Assembly (NCBI GenBank): GCA_004026145.2
Contig: CP034987.1
Coordinates: 685,210 to 749,209 of the forward strand
Length of the DNA: 64,000 nt
Source: Takifugu bimaculatus
Taxonomy: Eukaryota; Chordata; Actinopteri; Tetraodontiformes; Tetraodontidae
Reading direction: 5' to 3'
The notes under the pieces were generated by a model that worked only from the letters and a program-made list of their open reading frames with translations, was not told where the DNA came from and ran no database searches. The translations under genes were made by a program, and so were the position numbers. How positions within the stretch are numbered: position 1 is the first letter of the stretch; every line of letters starts with the position of its first letter. Positions 1-12,553 of this stretch are shown here, in pieces.

Positions 1-110
1 GATGATGCCGCCATGGGTGCACCAGGAGGAGCCGCTGGTGCAATCATGGGTGTGTCGCGATGCGTGCCCCAAACGGGAGGCGTCTTGCTGTGATTCGAGG
101 ATTGAACAAC
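1..110. other. GC-rich edge, possible exon of an unidentified gene
   Basis: The first ~100 bases are richer in GC and CpG than the flank. On + there is a strong Kozak context (GCCGCCATGG, ATG at 13-15) opening a short Gly/Ala-rich frame that stops at about 93. On - there is an open Ala/Pro-rich frame starting MIAPAAPPGAP that runs off the window. Either could be the first coding exon of a neighbouring gene, or neither. I recognise no family. Confidence 0.2.
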
Positions 111-1430
111 CAGCGGTCCGGCGGTTTATTCTTTATTTTTAAAACAAATTATCTATATCAGTGAATCCTTTTTTTTTATACTCTTGAATTGTCTTTAATG
201 GCCCAAACACGCATTCCGAACATATAAATGCATCACAGCCAGCCTTTTCCCATCACATCACAAAGATGCGTAAAGAAGTTAAGCCAGTTTTCCCTAATAA
301 CCCACCAATAACCAAAAGGAATGCACAGTGAGAAGCAATTCCATAATCATGGATAGCTATTTATTCTCCCGGCTTTTGTAATCGTTCGCTATGCGTCAGC
401 CTCTTGCTGTCGATTCGCATACACCGCTATTGCATACACGCCCTAGAGTCCGGGACCGAAAGTAAAGCAAATGAAATATTTTAATTTAAAAAAAAATGTG
501 TTCAAAATTGTAGCTCTTAATCTCTATTGCCTGACTGGATTCCACTGTAATGCCAACGTAACAACGAACGCAAATACCTTTCTCTGGACTCCGTAAATAC
601 GCGATGCGGTAGAGTGATGTTTTCTGAAAATCCGCTTTATTCTTCCCTTTATTATATCACATCCACTTGCAGTCGACACAGAGGACGTCGGTGAGGATAG
701 ATAACTGGTCTTAACTGATGTCAGTTTTGTCGACAATTTGAGATCGGAGCTGCTCGGAAAGCTTCGGGAAACTCGGCTGAAAGAAAGTCACATGCGATTG
801 TCCCACAGTTTTCCCCAGGGCCACAGGGCAGGCACAGTCTTGCACAAACATGGTTACGGCTATCAGAAAAAGGTTTCAATTCTAAGACACCGCACAAAGA
901 TCTCCTCATTTAAGGAAGAGTTGATTCAGTGGTGCTCCCAGATGTTCAGTTGCTATTATCCATGAATATTCTCTTTTTTTTCTTTATGTGCTGACTTGGT
1001 GTTGACTGGCACTTGCCCAAAAGTAGTTGGGCAAAAAAACAAAACAAATCCTCTTGCCCTCCATTAAGGGAAAGGCAGTAGAGGATTGAATGAGGGATGG
1101 TATATTCTCTATCCTCAAGAGCATAAAATGTCACTAAACATAATGTGAAAATACACTAGGAAGCTGTCAAGCATCTATTCTTCTTTTTAATGTTCACCAA
1201 AGCAAGCATTCTGGTATTCCACTGAGCACATGTGGAGGTGCTGCAGATCAGTAGAAGTGCGTGTAGATGAGCTCCCTCTTCTGTAGTGTGACTCCATCAC
1301 AATTACTGGAGAGCATTATTTCCATTTGGGCCTCTCTCCACTGGCTCTCTGTGCATTGTGGAGTTACTTTAAATATTTTTTAATGTTTTGCCCTGCTTAC
1401 CTGCTGCCTGCTTTTTGCTGCCTGTCCCAA
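111..1430. other. Intergenic, no recognisable gene
   Basis: Only short overlapping frames on both strands, with no splice-linked coding pattern or recognised repeat family. Confidence 0.5.
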
Positions 1431-1660
1431 ACTCTGAAAAACTTCCCACTACATATCAGACTAGCCCCATTACTGTTAATTTTTAAAACTTGTCTGAAAA
1501 CCCACTTTTATTCTTTGGAATTTAAAAAGACTCTGCCTGTGTTTTAGTGTTTTATTATTTTACCATTATGATTCCTTTATTATTATAGCACTTTAGTAAT
1601 TTCTTTCCAGCTGTAGCTGTTTTTAAAGCACTGTAGAAATAGTGCTGATGATGACGTGGT
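1430..1660 (+). repeat. Probable degenerate LINE 3' end
   Basis: A short frame ends in LLIFKTCLKTHFYSLEF, resembling the Phe-Lys-x-x-Leu-Lys-Thr-x-Leu motif that closes many fish LINE ORF2 proteins. An AT-rich tail with AAGCACTGTAGAAAT follows, like LINE tails of the form AAGTGCTATAAATAA. Highly decayed; the assignment rests on motif resemblance only. Confidence 0.4.
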
Positions 1661-1904
1661 AGCTATAAATAACATAGCTGCTAGCTGGGATCCTCAGACC
1701 CATTGACTAAGGTTACCTATGGTGCATGACAATGCCCTACCTCATGCAGCTGAAATCAATTTTTTAAGATCCAGAAATTTCAGGAGGATTCAGTCAACTT
1801 AAAAACCCTGATGTGACATTTAAGATAAATCATGTCTCAGACAGAGACAGGTACACCCGAAGGACAAGACACCAAGACACAAACAATGTAATGTTGTTTA
1901 TGGT

Positions 1905-2066
1905 GTACAGTGCCAGGAGGAATGCAAGGAACTGTACATTGGGGAAACCAAACAACCTCTCCACAGAAGAATGGCACAACACAGATGTGCCACCTCTTCA
2001 GGTCAGGACTCAGTAGTCCACTTACACTTAAAGGAAAGCGGGCACTCCTTTGAGGACAGGCAAGTG
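1905..2066 (+). mobile_element. Penelope-like element fragment, GIY-YIG endonuclease
   Basis: In frame from 1905 the translation reads VQCQEECKELYIGETKQPL, then RRMAQHR, then a segment with SSGQDS and LKESGHSFED. This is the GIY-YIG endonuclease that follows the reverse transcriptase in fish Penelope-like retroelements. Only about 55 residues remain. Coding similarity stops at about 2066, where a Tc1-like sequence begins on the opposite strand. Confidence 0.75.
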
Positions 2067-2709
2067 TGGTGGAGCCTGTTTCTGATTGTCTGGTCAGAAA
2101 CATTCACACCAGTGGCCTGCTGGATGTCATTTTGTAGGGCTCTGGCAGTGCTCATTGTGTTCCTCCCTGCACAAAGGAGCAGATACCAATCCTGCTGAGG
2201 GTTTAAGGACCTTCTACGGCCCTGTCCAGCTCTCCTGGAGTAACTACTTGTCTCCTGGAATCTCCTCCATGCTCTTGAGACTGTGCTGGGAGACACAGCA
2301 AACCTTCTTGCAACGGCACGTATTGATGTGCCATCCTGGAGGAGTTGGACTACTTGTGCAACCTCTGTAGTGTCCAGGTACCGCACCATGCTATCAACAG
2401 AGATGTTGATCCAAGCCAAATGAATAACTACAGCAGTAGAAAGTCAGTCAGTAAAAAATCAGCCAAAAGAGATGAGGAGGGAAAAAGTATCAGTGGCCTC
2501 AAGCTGGAAATCCATTCCTGTTTTGGGGGCCGTCTCATTGTTGCCCCTCTGATGCACCTGTTGTTGATTTCATTAACAACAAAGCAGCAGAAACTGATTA
2601 ACAACCCCCTCTGCTACTTAACTGACCAGATCAATATCCCAGAGGTTTGACTGATAGGTTGCTATACTCTGATTAAAAAGTCTTCCTCTAATTTTTTTGA
2701 GCAGTGTAC
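2067..2709 (-). mobile_element. Tc1/mariner fragment, transposase N-terminus
   Basis: The minus frame from about 2389 encodes the paired-like HTH of a fish Tc1 transposase: TTEVAQVVQLLQDGTS, then VARRFAVSPSTVSRAWRRF, a Gly-Arg hinge with GQGRRR, and SDQTIRNRLH. It stops exactly where the Penelope-like sequence starts, so the DDE catalytic half is missing. The upper part (2520-2709) is non-coding and ends in TTTTTTTGAGCAGTGTA, a terminus I know from fish Tc1 elements. An inactive fragment. Confidence 0.78.
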
Positions 2710-3239
2710 ATTTTTACAATAGAAAATGGCTGCAGGGTGAAATATTAGAATATTGATGAATATTTGTAATGCATTGATAAGTGGCCTTGTCATTTAACAG
2801 AAGGAATACATCACCAAACATCATCATCATACATCATCATCAAATTTGTGGGTTCGGTACATTGCTCAGGGGAACCTCATTAGTGCCCTGAAGGTGTTCT
2901 GTCACCTTCCCCTGTTCTATCAGAACACCTTCCGTGTTTTGACAGCACTGAGAAACCTCCTCTTCTGTTAACAACAGATTGAGCAACTACCACCAATACC
3001 ACTGTATTTTCTTTTTCCAAATTAAATCAAATGAGCCATAGTAGTCCGCATTCCTTCCACTTAAGAAACCAATGACAAAGATTGAATTTCTGCTGCACTG
3101 AAGCAATAAAGGGTTCAAAATTTCCAGATAATGTAGCATATTGGTGTTTTTCTATCGTAATAATCCGAGATTTAACTTTGTCTTTGACAGTTATTCCTAA
3201 AATCACAATACCAGTCTGATATCCCAGCATTTCAAGGCT
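2710..3239. other. Intergenic, no gene
   Basis: Contains a short ATC trinucleotide run (about 2818-2842) and an AT-rich stretch before the phc1 promoter. No coding signal seen. Confidence 0.45.
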
Positions 3240-3479
3240 CCCTCTGAGGTTTCGTCATCAAATCGCGCCGGAAAAGCCCGATCAGCTGAAAAGTGGGCGT
3301 TACCCTCCAACAACACAGCCCAACTAGCACCGAGCAGCGACAGCTCCATCGTTGCTTGCTCACTCGTACTGTAAAAAATAAATGAATTAAAAGACAATCC
3401 TCCGTGTAGGTTCTAAAGGCCGCTCAACAGCTCCAAATTTAATTGGTGCGCGCATCCTGGGCAGTTTGCGAAGCGTCAG
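3240..3479 (+). promoter_or_regulatory. phc1: phc1 promoter / non-coding first exon
   Basis: A local rise in CpG (TCGCGCCGG near 3264, GGTGCGCGCATCC near 3446) is followed by a consensus donor, GCGTCAG|GTAAGC, at 3479/3480. With the coding exon opening at an acceptor at 4256/4257, this fits a 5' untranslated first exon. The transcription start cannot be placed; no TATA box is evident. Confidence 0.55.
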
Positions 3480-4256
3480 GTAAGCATGGAGCTCCTGGCC
3501 AAACATGAGCTTAGTTTATCTGCAGAGGGATGTAGGAGTCACTGTTTCTAGCTAACAGTAGCTCTGCGCTGGGCTAGTGAATGAACTGAAAGAAAGGCTT
3601 GGTGCAAATGATCGCAGGTTACACTTTGGCATAGGATAATGCATGATGATGGCACTGCATAGAAAAAACCCCAATTTGATATAGTTTTATTTTTCGTAAT
3701 TTATATTAATAATGTGATTCACTGTTTAAATGCACAAAACTCATTCTAGACATCAAACAACAGCATCTTTCTTTAAGCTTTGTCCTGTTTCCTGCATATC
3801 TTATTAATATTCTGTATTTTAGGTGTGATAAAATAGTGAGAACTTACTGTGCTGATCTCATAATTATGCTTGACATCTTGATATGTGGAAATTGACACAC
3901 GTTTTTCTTTCTTTTTAAGAAGGTTATCAAGCATTTTTCATGTTTTATTGAAACATCTAATTTGCTAATCACAATACTGAAGAACAAATAATTACAATTA
4001 TCATTAACAATCATTTTGCTTCATCTGATATAATTTTATTTCTAGACATTGTTAGACATGCGTATTACATTAAGTTTCTTTTTTTGGCATTTAATGAATT
4101 TGCAAGTGATTCATGTTTTTTTTGTCACCGTGTTTGGATTACATTTTATTTAGACAGTTACCTTGCATCTAGTGTTTTAAATTTTAAATGTGCTATATTA
4201 ATAAAGTGGATTAGATTGGATTAAGTGAAAAAAGATATTTAACACTGTGTCATCAG
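3480..4256 (+). other. phc1 intron 1
   Basis: AT-rich sequence without recognised repeats or coding signal. It ends at CACTGTGTCATCAG, directly before the exon with the start codon. Confidence 0.6.
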
Positions 4257-4261
4257 CACGG

Positions 4262-7200
4262 ATGGAAGCTGATGGAGAGCAGAACCAGCAGAGGGCCTCA
4301 ACAAAAGCATCAGGGCCAAGTTCACGAAAGTCTACCATAAATTCCATGTCTCTGTATGAACGACAGGCTGTTCAGGTACACTACTCTTTCTCTCTCTGTA
4401 CATTTGTGTCAGAGAGAGGGAGCGAGAATACTGAGTTGATCCTGACCCATTTCTTCATAGTTTGAAATAATGTTGTGTTGTTTTCTTTATTTCTGTTTTG
4501 CAATTTTTTTTAAAAACATTTCTTGTCTCCTCCATCCTTGTAGGCCCTGCAGGCCTTACAGAGGCAGCCTAATGCAGCTCAGTACTTCCAGCAACTGATG
4601 CTGCAGCAGCAGATCAGTAATGCCCAGCTGCAGAATCTGGCTGCAGTGCAGCAGGTACATTTTTATTTTCAGAATATTAACTATGCCTAACAATGTTTCA
4701 AAATCTCAAAACCAAAACTGAAAACAATTTCTAACAGATTCTACACAGCCTTGCCAACGAAGTGGCCACCATTTAAAACAAAAAAATAAATAAAAAAGGT
4801 CACACACATTCTTAATATGTCATTGGACCTTCTTTAGGTTTGATTATGGCACCCATTTGCTGTGGGATTGTTTTGATAAGCTTCTGCAATGTCACAAGCT
4901 TTATTTCCATCCAGTGTTGCATTAATGTTATATCAAGATCTTGAATTAACAATGGGTGAGTTTGTACCACTGTGCAAAGCCTTGTACAGCATGTCCAAAG
5001 ATTCTCAGTGGGGTTATGGTCTGGACTCTGGTGGCTAATCCAGGATCTAAAATGATGTCTCATGCTTCCTGGACCACTCTTTCACAATTTGAGCCCATTG
5101 AATTTCAGAATGTCATCTTCATTGATCTAGTGATGGCATAACCTGGTCACTCAGTATATTCTGTTAGTCAGTTGACATCACATTGCCTGATGGATGCATC
5201 ACATCATCTGCCTTTTTTCTATCCTGATGTGCCCATCACTCTGGAACAGGATAAATCATTATTCATCAGACCACATGACCTTCTTGCATTGTTCCAAAGT
5301 CCATATTTTAGGTTCCCTAGCAAATTGAAGCCTTTTTTCCAATTAACTTCACCAATTAATGAGTTTCTTAAGGCTGCACAGCTGTTTAGTGCAAATCCCC
5401 AGAGTTCCTGTTGAAATGTGCTTGTCCACATGCTCTTATGTTCACAATTAAACTGTTCTACTCTTGGTTTTCTTCAATTTAAGTTCACCAAACGTTTAAG
5501 TGATTGCCCATGTCTGACCACATTTCTTCCTCAAAGATGATGGGTTTTTTAAATAATGGATTGGCGAGTTCCAACTTTATTAGTTTGTGTAATCTCCTTA
5601 GATGATTCTGTGTAGATGTCTAGTTTGTCTAGATGTCAATGATTTCTCAGAGTAACATCTTTTCCACAACCATGAGATGTGTTTTTTGGTTTTTCATGGT
5701 TTTGTAAGAAATGAGAAGAAATTCATTGCATTAGTTAGGGTTAAATATCTTGTTGCCAACTGAAAGGTAATGCCCATGCATTAATTATCGAATAGGAAGA
5801 TAATTGCTCAGTCACCTATTTGCTTAGTTAAAGGCAGGTGGGGATTTTTTTTGCCAGGTAATGTATCTTTCTTCTCAAAACTTTTCACACAGAAATATTT
5901 GTCAGTGAATGCATTCTTTCCAAGACAGAACAGCCAATAAAATATTAAATGACATTTAATTTGATTCAACTTGGATTTGGTCCTCAGTCTCCTGTAGAAA
6001 ATGCTTAAATTGAAGCCTTTTCAACATTTATTTGTCGTGTTATTTATTGGTAATTGTGAGGAAAATATGATGTACTGTCATTATTCAGAATTAAAACTCT
6101 AACTCATGTTCTCCTGCAGCCTTTGATGTCATTTGAATCACCATCCTCAATCTTGTCTTTATATTCTTTAAGGCTACTCTCGCTGGGACTTGTCAGTCCA
6201 TTCCATTCAGCAATTGCAGCTCCTCACAGACCACCAGTACCACAGCTGTATGTCACAACCAAACTAAGAATTAAATTTGTCACAGCATGTGAATAACCCC
6301 TATTTGTTTATTAATGTCAATAAAAACATTAAAGTATCACTTTGATCTGATAGACCACTATAACATCTGGATCACCAACTAGCAACCATCCAGTCTGTGC
6401 CTCTGCAGCATCCACAGTCAGCCAATCTGTGTTGCTAAATGGGACAGCTGGGGGACAAGGGCAGATGTACCTGAGGGTAGGTATTACTGCATTGAAGCTC
6501 TATAAATGTTGTGCGTCTTGGTTTTTTATTTTTATTTTATTTTTTTTTGAAGGGAAAGACCTTAAATTGACATAATTTGTGGAATGGACTTGGCTTTGGG
6601 GATACAGTGGAGGCTGCAAACATCTCAAACTCAGTCACTTTGTTGTAACCCTTAAAATGGACATATGCTCCTTTTATGCAAGTTGCCACGGCTTTTGTAA
6701 ACTTGAAATTGAAAATAAAATGGTAATGTTTGCTGGTTGACAAAATAAAGGATTAGCAGCTGGACTCTTAACACACCAGTTTCGCAACCCTACTCTGAAT
6801 GGCCAGATTGGCTGCCTTTCCTCCTAAATCCTAATGAGCTACTGGGAGCACTGCCCTCAGACTGTTTTTGCACTTTCCTTTTCTGTTGGGGGGAAGACGC
6901 AAGGATGGGTTTGTGTGACCTTCACTGTTGGTTTGATCACAGAGCAGGCAGTTGTGTATAGGTGAAGCAAGAACGAGAAAGTTGGCAAACTCGTGAACAG
7001 GTTTTATGGGAGAAAATACCCAGCGCAAAGCTTATGTAACAGTCTAGCAGAAATTCAAATGGGGCCCTTTGAAACACACATGCAAATATATGTAATAATA
7101 TATGTAAAGCCCTGGCAAAAACCGTATATCCCCTTTAAAAACTGGAACATTTTCCATAAAGTAATTATTCAGTTCAACCAAAATGGTGGCCTAAAGTTAT

Positions 7201-10200
7201 GACTGGGGGTGCAGGGTTACTGTTGAAACTGCAAAAATGTTTGGGAACCATTGGAATGATTGCTGAAAAAATTAAAGTTTAAGGAATTTTGAGAATAATG
7301 TCTCATTTGTCATCCCAGTAATTGTCTTAAATACATTTTAAAATTCACTAACAGTAAATAAGTTAATACTGTTAATGTTTATGCAGTTGATATGTTTTCT
7401 GAGGGCGCTCCCCCTTCCTCCCAGATATTTTTGACGGCTAGCAGAATAGCACTGCAATGAGTTGGTGGCTTTCCCAGGTTGTGCCCAGCCTCTTGTGTAG
7501 TTCTGTAATTGGGCTTGAAGGTACATGACTACTATTATTTTATCATTCTACAGGTCAACCGCTCTTTAAGGGCCCCTCTCTCCTCGCAGCTCATCTTCAT
7601 GCCTGGTCAAGCAGCAGCTGGTGCTGCTGCCACAACTGTTACCAAGCAGCCACAGGCTGAACCACAAGAAGTAACTCCAACATCAGATGGCCACTCAGAT
7701 AATCATCAGGTTTTGTCGTTTATGATTGAAGAAAATTTCCATCCTCTGTGTTTGAATGAGTTACCACTGAATAAAATTTATTTTTAGTTAAATACAATTT
7801 TATTAATATGTCATCTTTTCCAGTCAAAATCACCTTAGTTATTCTGGTATAGGTCTAGGCAGGAGTTTCACCCCAACGTGAACCTGTTTCTTCCCATGGA
7901 AAGGAGTTTTGTTTTTTTACCCTTCATTTCCTTTTCCTGACTCTGGGTTTCTCAAGAGACTATCTTGATTGTAACAGACGCTGTATGAATAATGTGGAAT
8001 TAAATATGTGTGTTCTCTCCTCCAGGTGCAGTATCTAGCCATGCGAGGTGTTGCTAGTTCCAAAGGAAACAGTGTTAAGACTGAAGCACCTGACAGGAGC
8101 GACTCTGGTAGGTTATGAATAGAATTATAGCAAGAAAACTGTTATTGGACTAATATTTAAGCTTATTTTGGAAGCCTTATTTCAGCTACTGTATATACAG
8201 CGAAAAGGAAAAGAAGCAAATCTCTAAATTGGTTTTACAAAAAGTTAAGATACATTTGTGATCTGCTTATTTAAAGAATGCATCAACTTCATCAAAGTCT
8301 GGTATATTCCAATGCTGCTTCATGTTGTAGTGAACGTACAATTCTACAGCTACATTAATCATTGACACGGTGGAGAAAGCTCACATTTCATAATCAACTC
8401 TACTGAGATATGAGCATGTTTTTAGCAACATTATTTGGCCTTGACTGCAATGAACTTGACCTATAATATGATTGTAATGTAATGATTCTTTGTAGTTTTG
8501 CTACCAGTAAATTAGGCAAAAGATTTTGCAATGAAGAATTTTAGTGTTTTCCCTTATTTTCTTTTTTCCTAGCCACCCACTCTCTGGTGCAGCCCTCCAG
8601 CCAGTCAATCTCTACTACTAAGCCAGCCCAGCCTCAGTCCCAGGCACCCCACATTAGAATCCCAACATACCCGCAGCCCACCACCCTTAAATCTCTCCCT
8701 TCCTCCTCCAGGACCCCACCTTCATTGTGCACATCCTCCATTCCTTTGTCACAGCTGCTGCTTCACAATACCCGAACTCTTACCACAGGAACCACAGCTT
8801 CGTCAACGACACATACTCTGCTCCTGACATCCAGCACAACATCCCACCCAAATGGTTATTCTGTTGGCACCACAAACATCAAACCAGCAGTGAGTGGTCA
8901 GACCCTGGTGGTGCAGCCACTGCAGAAGACCTCCCTCAACACAGAGAAATCTGGCTACAGCAATGGACCTGTCCCCATTCAACCAAAAACTCTTCGACTT
9001 CCCCTTCAGTTGTCTTCTAAGAATCCCCCTCCCATCCTGCCTGCCCCTCCACCTGTCAGCACCACCGTGCAACCACCTCAGCCTCCACATATTCCAGTTC
9101 AGATTGTGGGGGCGAGGAAAAGCACACTAGGAAACACCCAGGCTTTGTGCATGGCTCGTGGTAACTGCGGCCAAGAGGGAGGTACTGTCTTCACCAGCTC
9201 AGCAAGCCTGCTCACAATGGTGGCATCTCTTGCCTCCAAGGGGGGTGGGGCCCTAGATCAAGGGGCTGGGCTGAAGACAGTTCAATCTCCTCAAGAGGCA
9301 CCGCATTTAGCTCAGGTGTCTCAAGTACATCCACTAGCGAATCAAAATTCTGGACAAAATGGTCATGTGATTTTGAGCCCCACTTCTTCAAATTCCCCTA
9401 CTGTTTCCCCCTCTGTTGCTTCCATGTCTCAGTCCTCTCTCTTTCTGCCTTTGGTGCCTGAAAAACAAAAAGGATCATCCACTGTAATGACCATGAATGG
9501 GAACCCCCCGGGGAATGAGACACCACAGGTCATCTATTAAATTAGTTCAGATAAAATATACTCAAAATATTATTCCCATCGCATTTTTTAAATTGAATTT
9601 ATTATTTCTTTTGATTTGGCTGGTGTAAAAGATTTGTTTTTATTTTCATGTTTTTTTTCCATCTAGGATGATATTTTTTTGTTTTTGCAGCACTCATCTC
9701 ATACCTTAAGTGCCCTTGTAAATGTGCTTACATTACAAATCTACATTAAATCACTCCACTGGTGAGGTTACCATCCTGAAATGGAGATTTAAACTTTGAA
9801 ATGGTTTTTCTTTAGGCAAAACAGCTGAGTGGCACATTAAAAAGAAAATCAAACTCCGTTTCAGCCATTGATGAAGGTGGCCCCTCTCCTGCACAGCTTC
9901 TACCGGTCAGGGATCAGGCTTTGAACAGTCCTCTTGAATCAGGTAAAACATTGGCTTTTCAGTCTCTAGTGTTTGAATCAAACTATTTGTTTAAGAAATA
10001 GAATAAAATGCAGCCGCATATTTCAAAATTCGCCAAACATCGAAGAAAGTTATACTGCAAAAATCTGTAGTTGTATTTAATTACTGCTCCTAATCCTCTA
10101 ATCCTGCTCCCCATCAAGTTCTGGTGCTCCTGCTGCAGTCATATTGTCTTCTTCCTCGGTGTTGACAGTATTCCGTGGAGTCTGCAGTCAGGGAGGGAGA

Positions 10201-12553
10201 CCTGCTCTCCCTCAAGCTGTTGTTAAACCCAACATCCTTACACATCTCATCGAGGGTTTTGTCATCCATGAAGGGGCTGAGCCTTTCCCTGTGAGTATAC
10301 ATAACTGGGAGGTCACCTGTGGTACTGGTCAACAATAGTTTGTGTTACTGTTTCTATGTGTGATTGACAGATATGTGGTTCTGTAAAGGACTCTGCTGGT
10401 GAGGAGTTAACTGACAGTCCGGACAACAACCAATCAGAGATTGTTATAAGAGCAAAAGGTAAGCCTCAAATTGCTAATAATGATACAAATACGACATTGT
10501 TGTAGTTGAAAATATATTCTTCCTTTTCTACCATTTTTTCTGTTTTCCTTCCATTTCCAGTGCTTAAATGTGAGTACTGTAAAAGCTTTGCCCCTGCAAG
10601 CCAATTCAAAGGCACAAAAAGGTTCTGCTCCATGTCTTGTGCAAAGAGGTACTTGAATATGCATGAAATATAACATTTGAAGCACAAGCCGAAAAATGCA
10701 CCATACTGCTGAGAGCTACCGCTAAAACCAGAATGTTTGGGTCATTTAAGAAATAGTTGTTATGGAGATTATCGTGATACAATGCAGCAAGTCCAACAAT
10801 GCTCCAACAATATTTGTGTTACCAACTTCTGTTTTTATGGCAATACATATTTTATGTTAGCCTATTTAAGTTACAATCTGAGCTTAGCTACTAATCATGA
10901 CAATTCATTGTTGATAGTGAATCATTTACTTTTTATTTCATAGAGGTCCAGTTTTCAGCAGGGTGTGTGTTCTCAGATGGCTACTGCTGGGTGTGTCAAA
11001 CTGCTTTGTTATATTTGTGTGTTTGAATACCGACAGCCTCACTTAAATTTGGGGGGTGGGGGAAAGCATGACAGTTCCAGTTCTGGACCTAATTTTCATT
11101 GTTTTTGCTTCACATTACTAAGTCCGTGTTTTATTTTTCCTGAAAAATACACTAGCTGCATTGCTTGGTTTCACATTTTCTGCTTTGCATTTGTCTCTTT
11201 ATCTACTACACATGGTCCAAAGAGACAGAAACTGTATGTGTTGCACACGATGGCTTCAGTACCATACAAGTTACTCTTTGTCTACGATGCAGTATGTATT
11301 GGTTTCCCAGGTATAACATCAGCTTGAGGCAGAACTTGAGTGGGCGTCAAGGTCAGAGTTGTGCTCTGTATCACAACCCCCACAAGGATAACCTTTCCAA
11401 CTCATACGAGGAGGGAGGACTTAATAAACGGAGGCTTCCTCGGAGAACAAGCTCTGAAATTGCAAGTGCCAAAATAGCTGGGAGATCTATACCTGGCAAG
11501 GTAAGAAGGAGCAGAGTACTTCATATGTGGGCTAGGGAAAAAAAACATTTGTTTTTGTGAGGAGCTTTTATTCAACAATTTCACCGAATAATACCAGGTT
11601 TGACTGCTCTAATATGAGATGATGGAAGCCAAACAATAAAATGTAATTCCTTAGTAAATTATCAAAATAGTGCTCAGAACAATTAAATTAGCTTTATTTT
11701 TTCCTTTATTATTGTGGGGTTTTACAGATACAGTATCCTTTACTAATCAAATAATCTAAAATGTTCAGGTCAAGACATCAAATTACAGAAATTTACAGAA
11801 AGAAGTGTTTTTTGTTGCAGTAGAAATGTTTAATGTGCCAAAAAAAAGTCAAAATCATTTTATCCTCTTAGGAGTTAAAATAACTGACCAAATTACATTA
11901 TCCTAAAAAAGCCACAATATCTCTGTTGATCTGTAGGTAGCTTTATGACAATCTTATTAAGCTGGTCCACTCGTCCAGTGGCATAAATTGGACACCATAT
12001 TCTTTACAAGTAAAAGCTTCTACCTAGAATAACAAATCCACATGCTATTCAGGACATATTCCCTCATTTTTCAGGCCACACATTCAGTCCAAGTACCTTC
12101 ACAGGGCCATTCTGAACCCAGCCACTCGGAGGAGGACACCAGTGGGGAGGAAGATGATGACCTCATGTCCCTCTCTCCAGCCTCTTCAGCTTCTTGTCAC
12201 CAGCCACCACCTTTGATCATAACGGAAAACTCTGCACACAGCTGCCTGCCCATGAGCCCCACTGAGTGGAGCACTAAAGAAGTGTCAAAGTTCATCGCCT
12301 CACTGCAAGGTTGGAAACATTTTGTTTTAATTGGCATTGAGAATGATTAGGTTGGTCTTTGTCAGTAATCTCAATATTAGCTCTTTGTCATCTTTATTAA
12401 GGCTGTGAGGAGCTTGCCTCCCAGTTTCTGTCCCAGGAGATTGATGGACAGGCTCTGCTATTGCTGAGGGAGGAGCACCTCATGTCTACCATGAACATCA
12501 AGCTGGGCCCTGCCCTCAAGATCTGCGCCCACATAAACAGTCTGAGGGACTGA
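4262..12553 (+). CDS. phc1: Polyhomeotic-like protein 1, Polycomb PRC1 subunit
   Basis: Canonical PRC1 subunit; its SAM domain polymerises to compact chromatin in the nucleus. Coding exons: 4262-4375, 4544-4654, 6173-6247, 6354-6476, 7554-7709, 8026-8107, 8573-9528, 9816-9942, 10139-10290, 10371-10458, 10561-10648, 11311-11500, 12075-12309, 12402-12553. All junctions are GT/AG and keep frame, giving about 882 residues (human PHC1 1004). The N-terminus has the family signature SLYERQAVQALQALQRQ and a Gln-rich segment (residues 39-75). A Ser/Thr/Pro-rich centre follows, then the HD2 element (~609-632), the FCS zinc finger (~662-691), a basic and acidic linker, and the C-terminal SAM domain (~816-882). 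The start is the first ATG after the exon acceptor. PHC1 rather than PHC2/3 is inferred mainly from 12p13-type synteny with styk1, vamp1 and chd4. Confidence 0.93.
4798..5860 (-). mobile_element. Degenerate Tc1-like transposon in phc1 intron
   Basis: The minus strand encodes a relic of a Tc1 transposase C-terminus: HQSPDHNPTENLW corresponds to the SPDLNPIENLW motif around the second catalytic Asp. The rest of the frame is full of stops and shifts. Outer sequences include CAGTTGGCAACAAGATATTTAA on -, a terminus I know from fish Tc1-like elements. It sits between exons 4544-4654 and 6173-6247 and is not functional. Confidence 0.7.
6477..7553 (+). other. phc1 intron without recognised element
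   Basis: About 1.1 kb. Some of the middle (6700-7200) could be an old repeat, but I recognise no family and see no coding pattern. Confidence 0.45.
8573..9528 (+). CDS. phc1: phc1 large central exon (low-complexity region)
   Basis: A 956-nt exon encoding about 318 residues very rich in Ser, Thr, Pro and Gln. It holds the conserved islands QTLVVQPL and PHIPVQIVGARK, both matching human PHC1 (QTLVVQPM, PHIPVQVVGTR). The long polyglutamine tracts of mammalian PHC1 are absent, which largely explains the shorter protein. It joins exon 8026-8107 through a split Ala codon and ends in phase 0. Confidence 0.92.
10139..10290 (+). CDS. phc1: phc1 exon with HD2 homology element
   Basis: Encodes VVKPNILTHLIEGFVIHEG followed by AEPFP, the conserved HD2 segment just before the zinc finger. 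The acceptor is CTGCTGCAG at 10130-10138. The earlier AG at 10117-10118 would break the frame set by the phase-1 end of exon 9816-9942, so it was not used. Confidence 0.9.
10561..10648 (+). CDS. phc1: phc1 exon with FCS-type zinc finger
   Basis: Encodes LKCEYCKSF and KRFCSMSCAKR, giving the paired cysteines of the FCS zinc finger that binds nucleic acid without strict specificity. It joins the next exon in phase 2 through a split Arg codon into YNISLRQN. Confidence 0.92.
10649..11310 (+). other. phc1 intron, no internal gene
   Basis: Short frames only. Ends at TTGGTTTCCCAG before exon 11311-11500. Confidence 0.55.
12075..12553 (+). CDS. phc1: phc1 C-terminal exons with SAM domain
   Basis: Two exons (12075-12309, 12402-12553). 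The first has an acidic stretch (SGEEDDD) and starts the SAM domain at TEWSTKEVSKFIASLQ. The second continues with FLSQEIDGQALLLL, EEHLM and IKLGPALKICAHI, the core helices and the helix involved in head-to-tail polymerisation. The stop TGA is at 12551-12553, close to the end of the SAM domain as in other PHC proteins. Confidence 0.95.

Noticed and set aside
10117..10138. Earlier phc1 acceptor AG at 10117-10118
   Set aside because: It would put the exon out of frame with the phase-1 end of exon 9816-9942; the AG at 10137-10138 keeps frame and has a better pyrimidine tract.
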